Origin: Streptosporangiaceae bacterium
GTDB taxonomy: Bacteria > Actinomycetota > Actinomycetes > Streptosporangiales > Streptosporangiaceae
Assembly (NCBI GenBank): GCA_030045215.1
Contig: JASIBJ010000621.1
Coordinates: 1 to 12,040 of the forward strand
Length of the DNA stretch: 12,040 bases
Direction: 5' to 3'
Positions 1 to 6,335 of the stretch are shown here, piece after piece. The notes beneath the pieces were generated by a model, which saw only the letters and a program-made list of their open reading frames with translations, was not told where the DNA came from and did not search any database. Position numbers and translations under genes: made by a program. Positions within the stretch are counted from its first letter, which is position 1, and every line of letters begins with the position of its first letter.

Positions 1-112
1 CGCCCAGCTAGCTGCGCGAGGTGGCCCTGCTCTCTAGGGACGGAGCCGGCAATCTGGAGATCACGCGGGAAGCTGCCGAGACCACCGCGACGGTCGGTCC
101 GGAGCGAAGACG

Positions 113-307
113 TCAGCGGCGCACGCCCAGGTCGGCGAGGGCCGTGCGGGCCGCCCAGCTGCCGCACATCCCGTGCACGCCGCCGCCGGGCGGGGTCGAG
201 GCCGAGCAGAGGTAGGTGCCAGGCAGTGGGACACGGTATGGATTCCGCCAGGCCCCGCTCCGAACACCGCGACGGACTGCGAGGTCATGAGCACTCCCGC
301 TTAGCGG
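113..307 (-). pseudogene. C-terminal remnant of a phytoene-desaturase-like FAD oxidoreductase
   Basis: Read on the minus strand, this frame ends at a TGA (113-115) and encodes [13 protein letters not shown], then [15 protein letters not shown] and [11 protein letters not shown]. This closely matches the C-terminal FAD-binding signature of phytoene dehydrogenase/carotenoid-oxidoreductase-like flavoproteins ([26 protein letters not shown]...AA). Family members are usually about 500 residues, but only about 64 codons remain. An in-frame TGA lies at 308-310, no ATG or convincing alternative start follows it, and the residues before NPYR resemble the family only vaguely. The natural stop codon is kept while the rest of the gene is lost, so I call it a pseudogene fragment. 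A frameshifted continuation upstream (higher coordinates) was looked for and not recognised. The family assignment of the tail is strong; calling it non-functional is inference. Confidence 0.75.
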
Positions 308-757
308 TCACTCACCCAACTTATCGGGGGGAGCCGTCGGCTCATCTCTCGCCCACGCTGGCGACCCGGGCTTGGAGGATCTCCCGGCGCCTTGCGCGGG
401 TGACAGTCGGTTCACTGTCGCGGTCATGGACTTGAAGGGCCGGGGCTTGCGGCTGTGTGAGGCATGCCATGTTGCGGCGGGCGAGGAAGTTGCAGGCTCT
501 GGCACCCCGCGGGCGGCACTCCCAGCGAGCCACGTACCGCTGCGCCTGCGCGGCTTGAGGTCCGCAGCGCCCGGCCGTCGGCCGACTGGCAGCCACTCGG
601 CCCTGAGCGAGGAGGACCACCTGGTCTGCTGGGGCCGCCGTAGAGTCGGCAACGCGGTCGAGTTTCGGCTCATGTGCGCCCAACGTCTAGTCCCGGTATA
701 TATCGGTGCCGGTGGCAGCTGCGTATCCTTGTCGTGTCTGATAAAGGCTTGGACGCG
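308..757. other. Stretch without a recognisable gene
   Basis: About 450 bases lie between the oxidoreductase remnant and the glycosidase-like gene. Open frames exist on both strands, but none has a recognisable motif, and their Arg/Pro/Ala-rich translations look like chance frames in high-GC DNA. Decayed gene material is possible given the remnants on either side, but I cannot identify a parent gene. The only local feature of note is an AT-rich TATATATC around 697-704 shortly before the glycosidase gene. Confidence 0.5.
697..704 (+). promoter_or_regulatory. Possible -10 element for the glycosidase-like gene
   Basis: TATATATC stands out in GC-rich surroundings about 54 bases before the chosen ATG at 758, and contains TATATC, which fits the TAnnnT-like -10 pattern only loosely. 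No good -35 hexamer is visible 16-19 bases upstream. The assignment rests on base composition and position only. Confidence 0.25.
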
Positions 758-2047
758 ATGCGCCTGCGGAGATCTGGCTCGGGTTCTGGTGCGAGTTCCG
801 CGCCGGATGCTGCTGGCTCCCCGGACCTGCCCGCGTCTGCTGCGGGCGGTAGGGCACAGGGAGAGCGGCCGCGCGGACCTGCGGCTAAGCGCAGCCGACG
901 TCGGCGGCGCCTCTTGATCGCCGCGCCCTTCGTCGCCTTACTGTCGTGGGCGTTCATCTCGTATGCGGCCTGGATGCTAGAGCCTACGAGCATGGCGTGG
1001 AGCCCGCGCAGCGTCGAGTGGGTCAGAAGCGAGGTACCGTTCGGCAACTGGATGGTGGACGAGGGCGAGCAAATCTACTACACCCTGAACGCCCCCAAGC
1101 CGGGCGGACCGCAGCTGAGGAGCCTGCCGGCGGTGGGCCTGAGACCGTCGCGAGCCAGCCTCCCGAGGATCGAGCGCGCACAGGCGGCTGCCTGGCCGCC
1201 GCCGGTCAAGCCGGTCTTCCCGCACCCGCTACCCGGCGAAGGCATCTGGGAGCCCACCGGCCCGCCGGTCGATGGCGGCCCGCCGGTGCTGGTGACGACA
1301 TTCCGCCCTGAGCTCGACTATCCCCAGATCGTCGCCTACGTCGCCTGGTTCGACCATACCCGCACCGAGGTCGCGTACTATCCGGGCCGCTACGAGCCGC
1401 CGAACGCCGCCGTACGCGGACCGATGATGGTTCCCTACGATCAGCGCCGACGGCTGCTTGCGACCTTCAACGCCGGTTTCATCTACACCGACGGCGATAA
1501 TGGCTCGGCCGACAACGGCCGCACGAACGAGCCGCTGACGGACGGCAACGCCACGCTCATCTGCTATCGCGACGGCCGGATCGCGATCGTGAAGTGGAGC
1601 GGCGGCCCGGACGTGGGGCCGGACGTAGCCTGGGCCCGCCAGAGCCTGGCCCCGATCGTCTGGAACGGAAAGCTCAACCCGCAGCTGAACGACAACCCGA
1701 ACAGCCCGCAGTGGGGGTACACGCTCGGCGGCGTCGTCCGCGTCTGGCGCACCGGCGTCGGCATCGACCGACGCGGCAACCTCATCTACGTCGCCGCCGA
1801 CGACCAGACCGTGATCACCCTGGCGGAGATCCTCGTGCACGTCGGCGCGGTGCGAGCGATGGAGTTCGACATCAATCCTTACTGGCACACCCTGATCACC
1901 TACACCCACGGCCCAAAGGGTCTCGTCCCGACGATGGTCGGGCCCAACCCCATGCAGCCGGTCACCCGCTACCTCGTCCCCGACGACCGCGACTTCTTCG
2001 CCGTCTACCAGCCCGTGCCCGGTCCGGTCACCGTACCGTTCAAGTAG
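758..2047 (+). CDS. Membrane-anchored phosphodiester glycosidase (NAGPA/DUF2233-like) family protein
   Basis: I chose the ATG at 758 because AAAGG (743-747) lies 10 bases upstream; the frame is also open to an ATG at 674 that has no such site. The product is 429 residues. Residues 1-50 are Gly/Ser/Pro-rich and end in an Arg/Lys run. One hydrophobic segment (about 51-73) follows, then a long outside domain, so a type II (N-in) membrane anchor is likely. The domain carries the order of motifs seen in the phosphodiester glycosidase family: ATFNAGF (235-241), a WRTGVGID segment (330-337) resembling the family's RTxxGI motif, and AMEFDINPYW (367-376) where family members have a xxLDGGGSS-like strand. 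The enzyme class cleaves sugar phosphodiesters, as in N-acetylglucosamine-1-phosphodiester glycosidase. The substrate here is unknown, and the replaced GGGS motif makes activity uncertain. It stands alone between two gene remnants, with no operon partner. Confidence 0.75.
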   Translation: MRLRRSGSGSGASSAPDAAGSPDLPASAAGGRAQGERPRGPAAKRSRRRRRLLIAAPFVALLSWAFISYAAWMLEPTSMAWSPRSVEWVRSEVPFGNWMVDEGEQIYYTLNAPKPGGPQLRSLPAVGLRPSRASLPRIERAQAAAWPPPVKPVFPHPLPGEGIWEPTGPPVDGGPPVLVTTFRPELDYPQIVAYVAWFDHTRTEVAYYPGRYEPPNAAVRGPMMVPYDQRRRLLATFNAGFIYTDGDNGSADNGRTNEPLTDGNATLICYRDGRIAIVKWSGGPDVGPDVAWARQSLAPIVWNGKLNPQLNDNPNSPQWGYTLGGVVRVWRTGVGIDRRGNLIYVAADDQTVITLAEILVHVGAVRAMEFDINPYWHTLITYTHGPKGLVPTMVGPNPMQPVTRYLVPDDRDFFAVYQPVPGPVTVPFK

Positions 2048-2078
2048 GAATGCCGCTGGCCCCGTCCCGGTACGGCGC

Positions 2079-2262
2079 CCACTCGCTCAGCCGGCGGGAC
2101 CCGCGGGAGGGCTCCCAGAGCATCAGGACGTCCGCGCCGAACCGTCCCGCCTCTATGTCGGCGACCATCGCGCCCGAACCCGGTCCGCGCCCTGCCGCCG
2201 TACCGGCTGGCTGAGATGGCCGAGGCCTCGGCGTAAGGCTCCGCCGAGAGACCATCCCTCAT
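2079..2262 (-). pseudogene. Frameshifted remnant of a serine recombinase N-terminal domain
   Basis: On the minus strand, one frame reads EASAISASRYGGRARTGFGR (about 2170-2229). One extra base near 2169 shifts the reading to the next frame, which continues MVADIEAGRFGADVLMLWEP and SRGSRRLSEW (about 2079-2168). Joined, this matches the resolvase/invertase catalytic domain of actinobacterial large serine recombinases (D-ISASRY-x-RKxRPxF...M-x-ADIEAGxFGADVLVLWExSRGSR). The part with the catalytic serine, expected N-terminal to this piece, is not recognisable. Homology stops after SEW, with no DNA-binding or zinc-ribbon parts. Its 3' edge is about 30 bases from the stop of the glycosidase-like gene. 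It is a dead fragment of an integrase or phage-type recombinase, and a sign of past integration here. Confidence 0.75.
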
Positions 2263-2279
2263 CGCCAACGGTTTGCTCG

Positions 2280-2344
2280 TTGTCGGCGTGCTGCTGTTCG
2301 ATAGAGGCGGAGTAGTCCGATCTTGTCGTCGCCGACAAGGAGGT
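2280..2344 (+). promoter_or_regulatory. Repeats and RBS-overlapping hairpin before the MocR gene
   Basis: TTGTCGGCG (2280-2288) recurs as TTGTCGTCG (2323-2331) and, inverted, as CGCCGACAA (2330-2338). The last two form a tight hairpin: CTTGTCG (2322-2328), loop TCGC, CGACAAG (2333-2339). Its 3' arm overlaps the strong Shine-Dalgarno AAGGAGGT (2337-2344). The set could be an operator with direct and inverted half-sites for the downstream GntR-type regulator, an RNA hairpin masking the ribosome binding site, or both. I see the repeats directly; the function is inference. Confidence 0.45.
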
Positions 2345-2356
2345 AATTCGCGCGCC

Positions 2357-3841
2357 GTGACCACGAGGCCGACAGCTTCCTCGCGCTTGGCGTGGGAGAC
2401 GCTCCTTGACTTGTCCGCGACTAGGCCGGGTCCGCTGAACCGGCGCCTCGCGGCCGCCATCAGGGCGGCGGTCAGGGACGGCCGTCTCCCGCTCGGCGCC
2501 GCCCTGCCACCGAGCCGGACCTTGGCCGATGACCTGCGTGTTTCCCGGTGGACGGTGACTCAGGCCTACGGCCAGCTTGTCACCGAGGGTTACCTGACGG
2601 CGAGGACGGGATCGGCCACGCGGGTGAGCTGGTCGCCTAGGCCAGACGACGCCCACGTCGGCCGGCCGGTGAAGGCTGCCACCACCGCTCCGCCGCCGCC
2701 CGTCCGCTACGACCTCTACTCCAGTCGGTCGGACCTGAGGGCGTTCCCGCGGCGCAAATGGGTGGAGGCGATCAGGGTCGCAGCCGAAACGGCTTCTTAC
2801 GATCAGCTCGACCGGGCGGAGCCAGGCGGGCACCCGCGGCTGCGAACAGTTCTGGCCGAGCACCTCAACCGCAGCCGGGGCGCGGCCGCGGAACCGGATG
2901 CGACCTCGATCTTTTCCGGCGCCGGCCAGGGCATGTCGCAGATCTCGCATGCCCTCGTGGCTTCTGGGCACCGGCTGCTCGGCATGGAAAATCCCGGCTC
3001 ACCACGGCTGTGGCAGGCGGCGCGGGACGTCGGCCTCGGTCTTGTGCCGCTGCCGGTGGATGACTCGGGCCTGGTGGTCGGAGCTCTTGCGGATCATCCC
3101 GAGGTGCGGGCGGTCTGCGTCGGCGCTGCCCGCCAGGTCGCCCTCGGTGTGCCGCTCGCGCCACCCCGGCGCGCGGCCCTGCTGGACTGGGCGCGTGAGC
3201 ACGACGGGCTGATCATCGAGGACGACTATGACGCCGAGTTCACCTTCGATGGCCCGGCCCTGCCAACCATCCAGGGCTCCGAGCCGGGCCGGGTCTTCCT
3301 CCTCGGGTCCATGAGCAAGACGCTCAGCCCGACGGTGAGCGTTGGGTGGGTGGTGGCGCCGCGCCGCTGGGTGCCGGCCGTCCGCGCCGAGTACGCGATC
3401 TCGGCGATGCCGACCACGCTGAACCAGCTGGCGCTTGCGCACTTCATGGAGTCTGGCGCCTACGACCGGTACCTGCGCGGGTCCCGGCAGCGGCTGCGGG
3501 CACGGCGGGTGATGCTGATGGAGGCTCTGCGGCGCAGACTGCCGCAGTGCCGGGTGGGCGGCCGCGCGTCCGGGCTCGACCTGGTGCTCGAGCTGCCGGC
3601 AGGCAGCGACGCCGACGTGATACTCGCCGAGGCGGAACGCCGGGACATGGAACTCTGCGACCTGAACGGGCTCTTCCTCGAACCGGTGCCCGCCAGCCCT
3701 CCCCGGCTCCTGCTCGGCTACGGGAACCTGAACGAGTCGGTGATTGACGAGGCAGTCGGAATCCTCGCCGACATCATCGCCAGCCACACGCCGAACGACG
3801 ACCTCTCCCGCCCGCCTAGTGCGCTTGCGCGATCGCGATGA
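2357..3841 (+). CDS. MocR-type GntR transcriptional regulator with aminotransferase-like (PLP) domain
   Basis: The start is the GTG at 2357, 12 bases after AAGGAGGT (2337-2344), giving 494 residues, normal for the MocR family. Residues about 15-92 form a GntR winged helix (ALPPSRTLADDLRVSRWTV, then YGQLVTEGYL). Residues about 115-475 are a fold-type I aminotransferase domain, with EDDYDAEFTFDGPA (288-301) and SMSKTLSP (318-325), where K321 is the expected Schiff-base lysine for pyridoxal phosphate. In this family the domain senses PLP or an amino compound, and the protein regulates vitamin B6 or amino-acid/GABA-type genes. Here the target is unknown, since no B6 or aminotransferase gene is adjacent. 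Two usually conserved positions differ: the Arg seven residues after the lysine is S328, and the PxHQ-type motif reads AARQ (257-260), so ligand binding may be altered. The 3' end overlaps the convergent VOC gene by 26 bp. Confidence 0.92.
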   Translation: MTTRPTASSRLAWETLLDLSATRPGPLNRRLAAAIRAAVRDGRLPLGAALPPSRTLADDLRVSRWTVTQAYGQLVTEGYLTARTGSATRVSWSPRPDDAHVGRPVKAATTAPPPPVRYDLYSSRSDLRAFPRRKWVEAIRVAAETASYDQLDRAEPGGHPRLRTVLAEHLNRSRGAAAEPDATSIFSGAGQGMSQISHALVASGHRLLGMENPGSPRLWQAARDVGLGLVPLPVDDSGLVVGALADHPEVRAVCVGAARQVALGVPLAPPRRAALLDWAREHDGLIIEDDYDAEFTFDGPALPTIQGSEPGRVFLLGSMSKTLSPTVSVGWVVAPRRWVPAVRAEYAISAMPTTLNQLALAHFMESGAYDRYLRGSRQRLRARRVMLMEALRRRLPQCRVGGRASGLDLVLELPAGSDADVILAEAERRDMELCDLNGLFLEPVPASPPRLLLGYGNLNESVIDEAVGILADIIASHTPNDDLSRPPSALARSR

Positions 3842-4202
3842 GATTGCCGCACGTGTCGTCCAGCACGGCCGTCGTCGCGCCGCCGACGTCGAGCGGTTCC
3901 TGGGTGAACCGGACGCCCAGGGCGCGCAGGCGGCTGAACTCCGCCTGCAGGTTGTCGACCGTGAACATCGCCAGCGGGATGCCGTCGTCCATCAGGGCCT
4001 GCTGAAACGGCTTGACCGCCGGGTGCGCACCGGGCTGGAGCAGCAGTTCCGGACCGTTCTCGTCCTGCGGGGACACCACAGTCAGCCAGAGGTACTTGCC
4101 GACCGGGAGCTCGGTCTTCTTGACGAAGCCGAGCACCTCCGTGTAGAAGCGCAGCGCCGCCTGCTGATCGTCGACGTAGACGCTGGTATGCCGGATCCTC
4201 AC
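3816..4202 (-). CDS. VOC (glyoxalase/bleomycin-resistance fold) family protein
   Basis: The start is GTG (4202-4200), preceded on the minus strand by GGAAGGAGGAGAC, a strong ribosome binding site. The product is 128 residues, a usual length for a single VOC chain with two beta-alpha-beta-beta-beta repeats. The first repeat opens with IRHTSVYVDDQQAALRFYTE and includes GPELLLQP (about 50-57). The second has MFTVDNLQAEFSRLRALG (about 79-96) and ends DDTCGNLIAIAQ (about 115-126). Family members bind a metal and act on small molecules: glyoxalase-type isomerases, dioxygenases, or drug-sequestering proteins. This subgroup, ending in CGNLIxIAQ, has no assigned substrate known to me. H5 and E52 could be metal ligands from the first half, but the second half lacks an obvious His and its last ligand position is Ala, so catalysis is uncertain. 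It follows an ArsR-like remnant with a GTGA overlap. Confidence 0.88.
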   Translation of the reverse strand: MRIRHTSVYVDDQQAALRFYTEVLGFVKKTELPVGKYLWLTVVSPQDENGPELLLQPGAHPAVKPFQQALMDDGIPLAMFTVDNLQAEFSRLRALGVRFTQEPLDVGGATTAVLDDTCGNLIAIAQAH

Positions 4203-4366
4203 GTCTCCTCCTTCCGGCGCGCTAGCCGCCGGGCGGCCAGCCGGCCAGCGGCGCCGTGTTGATGTAGGAACTTGTACCGGCCTTCGCGCCCGTTCTCAAT
4301 CAGCCCGGCCGGCTCCGGCACAATCGGGCGCTGGGAGATGTCCTCCGACGTGCAGGCATCGGCCAC
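4199..4366 (-). pseudogene. Probable shortened ArsR-type regulator fragment upstream of the VOC gene
   Basis: The minus-strand frame ending at TGA 4201-4199 reads AGLIENGREGRYKFLH, followed by about 22 mostly Arg/Ala residues ending RRKEET. AGLIxxxREGRYKFLH is the wing and following strand of ArsR-family winged helices (EAGLVxxRREGRYKxHxLD). Just before it, EDISQRPIV resembles a recognition helix (ISQPxVSxHLxVL) with several residues missing, and no good start or ribosome binding site is visible. A GTG at 4366 opens this frame, giving about 55 residues against roughly 100 for an intact member. The stop overlaps the VOC start (GTGA), which suggests an original ArsR-VOC operon. It could instead be a small real protein or chance similarity; confidence is moderate. 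Confidence 0.4.
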
Positions 4367-4410
4367 CGACCAAGTCGCGAGAAGGCCAGCAGCACCGGCG
4401 TTGGCTGGGC

Positions 4411-5703
4411 TTACGTCTGCGCGGCCGCCGGGGCGGGAGCGCTAGGGGACACCTCAGGATCCGGAGCCCGGACGGCGCGGTACCGGGAGAAGGCCGGCAG
4501 CCCGAGGCCGATGACCATCGCGCCCGCGATCGTGACCAGACCGCCGGTGAGCGCGCTGATCGTCGGCGAGGTGAGCGAGCCCAAGGCGCCTGCCTCGAAG
4601 TTTCCCAGCTGGCCGCCGCCAGCCCCCACTACGTAGTCGGCAGCGGTGACCCGGCCCCGCAGTTCCTCAGGCGTCGCTTGCTGCACGATGGTCCCGCGGA
4701 ACACCACGGTGAACGTGTCCGCGGCGCCGGCGATCGCGAGCGTGGCGAGCGTCAGCCAGAGGGTCCGGGCGACTGCGAACCCGGCGAACGCGGCTCCCCA
4801 GATGGCAACTGCGAACAGCATTGCCTGGCCTTGCCGCGAGATGCGTCCGACGGGCCCGGACAGGCCCGCGCTGACCAGGCCGCCGAAGCCGATCGCAGCG
4901 GTGAACAGTCCGAGGGTCCGCGGATTGCCGCCGAACCGCTCGGCGTTGATGGCCGGGAACAGCGCGATGGGCAGGCCGAAGATCGTCGCGTTGAGGTCGG
5001 CCAGGAACGCGCCGGCCAGCACCGGCCTGCGGCCGATGAATTTGACGCCCGCCACGACCGCTCGGGGCCCCGGACGGGCGGTACCGGCCGGGCGCGGCAT
5101 GGCCGGGAGCCTGGCGACTCCGTAGAACGAGCCGGCGAAGCTTACGGCGTCAATCAGGTAGCAGATGCGCAGGCCCAGGTGCGGTGTGGCCGTGGTGAGG
5201 CCGCCAAGAGCGGGGCCCACGGTCAGCATGACCTGGAAGCTGAAGCGGTACAGCGCTAGCCCGGCCGCTATCTGGTCGGCCGGGAGCAGGCTGGGAATGA
5301 ACGTCCGCTTGGCCGGGGCGTTGATCGCGCTGAACGAGGCCGACGCGGCAACGAGCGCGTACAGCAGCCAGACTGACCGCAGCCCGGCAAACGCCTGGGC
5401 GGCCAGCGCCCCGGACACGACCGCGCTCGCGCTGGTGGTCACCATCACGAGCTTGCGGCGGTCCACGGCATCGGCGATGACGCCGCCGGCCATCCCGATC
5501 ACGATGGTCGGGACCATCTCCGCGATGCCGATCGCGCCCACCGCGAATGGCGAGTGGGTGATGTCGTACACCTGCAACGGCACCGCGAAGAGCGTCAGCG
5601 ACCCGCCGACGGCCGACAGCGCCGATCCGGCCCACAACCGCCGGAATGCCCTCGATTCGCGGAGCGGACGGGTGTCGGCGAACAGTCGCGCTCCCCTGGC
5701 CAC
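4411..5703 (-). CDS. Major facilitator superfamily transporter (MFS_3/EntS-like exporter)
   Basis: The GTG start at 5703 is preceded on the minus strand by GAGAGGTGAG. The product is 430 residues with about 12 hydrophobic segments, the normal MFS size. The N-terminus (ESRAFRRLWAGSALSAVGGS) is typical of the MFS_3/enterobactin-exporter-like group. GGVIADAVDRRKL (about 73-85) is the motif A loop between helices 2 and 3. A second-half segment near FRGTIVQQATPEELRGRVTA matches the conserved loop of this group (PxExRGRVxA). Members are proton-driven inner-membrane exporters of siderophores, macrolides or other drugs. The substrate here cannot be read from sequence. The gene is divergent from a MarR regulator with shared operator-like repeats between them, so expression is probably MarR-controlled and induced by a small molecule. 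The C-terminus is an Ala/Pro-rich tail. Confidence 0.9.
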   Translation of the reverse strand: MARGARLFADTRPLRESRAFRRLWAGSALSAVGGSLTLFAVPLQVYDITHSPFAVGAIGIAEMVPTIVIGMAGGVIADAVDRRKLVMVTTSASAVVSGALAAQAFAGLRSVWLLYALVAASASFSAINAPAKRTFIPSLLPADQIAAGLALYRFSFQVMLTVGPALGGLTTATPHLGLRICYLIDAVSFAGSFYGVARLPAMPRPAGTARPGPRAVVAGVKFIGRRPVLAGAFLADLNATIFGLPIALFPAINAERFGGNPRTLGLFTAAIGFGGLVSAGLSGPVGRISRQGQAMLFAVAIWGAAFAGFAVARTLWLTLATLAIAGAADTFTVVFRGTIVQQATPEELRGRVTAADYVVGAGGGQLGNFEAGALGSLTSPTISALTGGLVTIAGAMVIGLGLPAFSRYRAVRAPDPEVSPSAPAPAAAQT

Positions 5704-5749
5704 GTCTTCTCACCTCTCGCCTGTCGGCCGAAGCCGACGTCCCGAGCTG

Positions 5750-5807
5750 AGTGTAACAGTATTTGTATAAGTACTGTCACAATGCTTTTATAAAACCCTG
5801 TTACAAT
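5750..5807. promoter_or_regulatory. Divergent MFS/marR promoter region with three MarR-like half-sites
   Basis: TGTAACAGTA (5752-5761) and TACTGTCACA (5772-5781) form a 10-bp inverted repeat with one mismatch around a 10-bp AT-rich spacer. A third half-site, CTGTTACAAT (5798-5807), is a 9/10 direct repeat of CTGTCACAAT (5774-5783) and a near-perfect inverted match to AGTGTAACAG (5750-5759). Predicted -10 hexamers lie inside the outer half-sites: TACAAT (5802-5807) for the regulator, and TACACT on the minus strand (5755-5750) for the transporter, the latter with GTGACA (5780-5775) 19 bases upstream. MarR dimers bind imperfect palindromes of this kind. Binding here would block both promoters. 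The repeats are seen; the binding is inferred. Confidence 0.6.
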
Positions 5808-5813
5808 CGGCTC

Positions 5814-6314
5814 GTGACCCAGCAGAGCGCGACCGACCCGACCAGCGAGAGCCTCTGGCGGCGGCTGCGGCTCCTGCTGGATGCGATGGACGCCGAGATC
5901 GCCCGCATCTACGCCGAGGCGGATATCACCGGGCTCAAGCCGAGCATGGTGATGGAACTGCTGCGGCTGAACGCGCGCGGCCCAATGACGATCAGGGAGC
6001 TGGCCGAGTCGGTGCAGCGGACGCACTCGGGGACGAGTCAGAAGGTCGCCGCCATGCGGGCGGCCGGCCTGGTCCGTACCACCGCGGGAGCCGACGCCCG
6101 GACCAAGAAGATCACCCTGACCGCCAAGGCGCGCAGGATCATCGGCAAGCTAGCCGCGGAGTGGCGGGCCACCGAGGCATCGGTGGCCGAGATCGAGCAG
6201 GAGATCCCCTACCCGCTCAGCCGGGTCGTGACCGATATCGAGGCGGCGCTGCGACGTAAGAGCTTCCACGACCGGATCGCCGAGAAGCTGGCTAAGGATC
6301 CCGACTGGAGCTAG
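5814..6314 (+). CDS. MarR-family transcriptional regulator
   Basis: I chose the GTG at 5814, giving 166 residues, a usual MarR length. An upstream in-frame ATG at 5763 would run through the promoter and operator repeats. No Shine-Dalgarno is visible, but TACAAT (5802-5807) would place the transcription start at about the GTG itself, so the mRNA is probably leaderless. The winged helix spans about residues 40-110: ARGPMTIRELAESVQRTHSG (recognition helix region), then KVAAMRAAGLV and the wing with TTAGADARTKKITLTAKAR, the D-R-K/T-I-x-LT signature of MarR proteins. Amphipathic helices at both ends form the dimer interface. It is expected to repress itself and the divergent MFS exporter and to be released by a small phenolic or drug-like ligand. 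The ligand is unknown. Confidence 0.9.
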   Translation: MTQQSATDPTSESLWRRLRLLLDAMDAEIARIYAEADITGLKPSMVMELLRLNARGPMTIRELAESVQRTHSGTSQKVAAMRAAGLVRTTAGADARTKKITLTAKARRIIGKLAAEWRATEASVAEIEQEIPYPLSRVVTDIEAALRRKSFHDRIAEKLAKDPDWS

Positions 6315-6335
6315 CGGCGTTGTCGCCTCTCGCTA
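6312..6335. terminator. Weak bidirectional hairpin between convergent marR and ligase genes
   Basis: TAGC (6312-6315) pairs with GCTA (6332-6335), and inside it GGCG (6316-6319) pairs with CGCC (6324-6327) around a TTGT loop, leaving a four-base bulge. It covers both stop codons in the 18-bp gap of this convergent pair. There is no T-run on either side, so it is at best a weak terminator. Confidence 0.22.

Noticed and set aside
21..215. Plus-strand open frame at the left edge (64 residues)
   Set aside because: It lies over the minus-strand oxidoreductase tail, has no recognisable motif, and turns Arg/Pro-rich as chance frames do in this DNA.
308..917. Several overlapping open frames on both strands before and into the glycosidase-like gene
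   Set aside because: None shows a family motif; the right-hand part is a shadow of the real gene. Kept only as an unassigned stretch.
1229..1909. 226-residue minus-strand open frame inside the glycosidase-like gene
   Set aside because: Antisense shadow: the plus frame has family motifs, while this one is rich in Val/Asp/Arg/Ala with no motif.
2273..2356. ATG at 2273 as the start of the MocR gene
   Set aside because: It would translate the repeats and the AAGGAGGT site; the GTG at 2357 has the ribosome binding site and begins just before the winged helix.
2153..2971. 272-residue minus-strand frame across the MocR start
   Set aside because: It has no motif and overlaps a well-supported GntR winged helix on the other strand.
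5763..5813. ATG at 5763 as the start of the MarR gene
   Set aside because: The extra 17 residues run through the inverted repeats and the -10 hexamer; GTG at 5814 fits a leaderless transcript and family length.
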